A DNA stretch of 6,124 bases from JBBIJH01 sp037446075 (lineage in GTDB: Bacteria > Bacteroidota > Ignavibacteria > UBA10030 > JAHEZR01): positions 1 to 6,124 of the forward strand of contig JBBIJH010000165.1 in the NCBI GenBank assembly GCA_037446075.1, read 5' to 3'. The notes beneath the pieces were generated by a model. That model was not told the DNA's origin and searched no databases. It saw only the letters and a program-made list of their open reading frames with translations. The position numbers and the translations under genes are program-made. Positions 5,704 through 6,124 of this stretch are shown here, piece by piece (within the stretch, counting starts at the first letter, position 1; each line of letters opens with the position of its first letter).

Positions 5704-6124
5704 ATGATCCAAGAGACCATAAGAAAATTAGCCAAACGGGAAGACCTCAGTCGGTCGGAGGCTCGGCAGGCAATGGATGAAATCATGTCGGGCGAAGCCA
5801 CGCACGCGCAAATTGCCGCCTTCTTGGTCGGCTTGCACTTGAAGGGCGAGGCGGTCGATGAGATTGTCGGATGTGCTGAGGCCATGCGGGAGAAGGCCAC
5901 CAGGGTTCGCACGAAACACACGGTCGTCATCGATACTTGTGGAACGGGGGGTGACGGGAGAGGTACGTTCAACGTTTCGACGGCTGCTGCAATCGTCGCC
6001 GCAGGAGCTGGTGCAATTGTCGCAAAGCATGGGAACCGGGCTGTCTCGAGCAAATGTGGAAGCGCTGATGTTCTTAAAGCCCTCGGTGTGAACACCGATG
6101 GAGCCGACGTGAAGGGAATCGAAC
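5704..6124 (+). CDS. trpD: Anthranilate phosphoribosyltransferase TrpD, N-terminal part (cut by window end)
   Basis: TrpD joins anthranilate to phosphoribosyl pyrophosphate, giving phosphoribosyl-anthranilate, the second step of tryptophan synthesis from chorismate, in the cytoplasm. The first 140 codons are visible and the frame is open at the right edge; the family is usually about 330-350 residues. The N-terminal helical part reads KLAKREDLSRSEARQAMDEIMSGEAT, as in most TrpD proteins. The active-site motifs follow: DTCGTGGDGRGTFNVSTA (77-94), whose GTGGD loop binds the substrate phosphates and metal, and KHGNRAVSSKCGSADVLKALG (108-128). ATG 5704 is chosen because homologues begin at this point. 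No Shine-Dalgarno sequence lies close to it; the nearest, AGGTGG (5673-5678), is 25 bases upstream. It is preceded by an 86-base gap and a possible promoter, so it may start a trp operon that continues beyond the window. Confidence 0.95.
   Translation, partial: MIQETIRKLAKREDLSRSEARQAMDEIMSGEATHAQIAAFLVGLHLKGEAVDEIVGCAEAMREKATRVRTKHTVVIDTCGTGGDGRGTFNVSTAAAIVAAGAGAIVAKHGNRAVSSKCGSADVLKALGVNTDGADVKGIE

Noticed and set aside
5598..6095. 165-codon minus-strand frame at the right end
   Set aside because: It covers the antisense of trpD, whose plus-strand frame carries clear active-site motifs. The minus frame is composition-driven.

Overview
This is an ordinary housekeeping stretch of a bacterial chromosome with about half G+C, and every gene lies on the + strand. 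Several traits suggest the Bacteroidota/Chlorobiota/Ignavibacteria (FCB) side of the tree. The MtaB N-terminus has a 'GCKLN..ETSTI' signature, TruA carries 'DFMAFSK' where many other bacteria have a different motif, there is a DUF5683-like envelope protein, and S1 has six domains. The lineage is inferred from remembered family patterns, not from a database search.

Layout. Bases 2-1650 hold ribosomal protein S1 (rpsA). It is cut by the left window edge and broken by a frame change at about 1055-1058, inside its fifth S1 domain. A Rho-independent terminator (1687-1718) follows. mtaB (1748-3097) encodes the tRNA t6A37 methylthiotransferase. It overlaps by four bases a secreted or membrane protein of unknown role (3094-3870). 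A second strong terminator (3891-3918) sits 14 bases before truA (3933-4685), the tRNA pseudouridine(38-40) synthase. After a 104-base gap comes an exported M48 zinc metalloprotease (4790-5617). After a further 86-base gap with a possible promoter comes trpD (5704 to the right edge, incomplete), the anthranilate phosphoribosyltransferase of tryptophan biosynthesis.

How the genes relate. rpsA, mtaB and truA all serve translation: mRNA binding on the 30S subunit, ms2t6A37 formation, and pseudouridine 38-40 formation in the anticodon arm. The DUF5683-like protein and the M48 protease belong to the cell envelope. trpD probably opens or joins a trp cluster that continues to the right. The two terminators suggest at least three transcription units: rpsA; mtaB plus the DUF5683-like gene; and truA onward.

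I found no phage, transposon, CRISPR array, toxin-antitoxin pair, RNA gene or other accessory system. The observation most worth following up is the broken rpsA frame. It is either an assembly or sequencing error or a real deletion in a gene that is normally essential.
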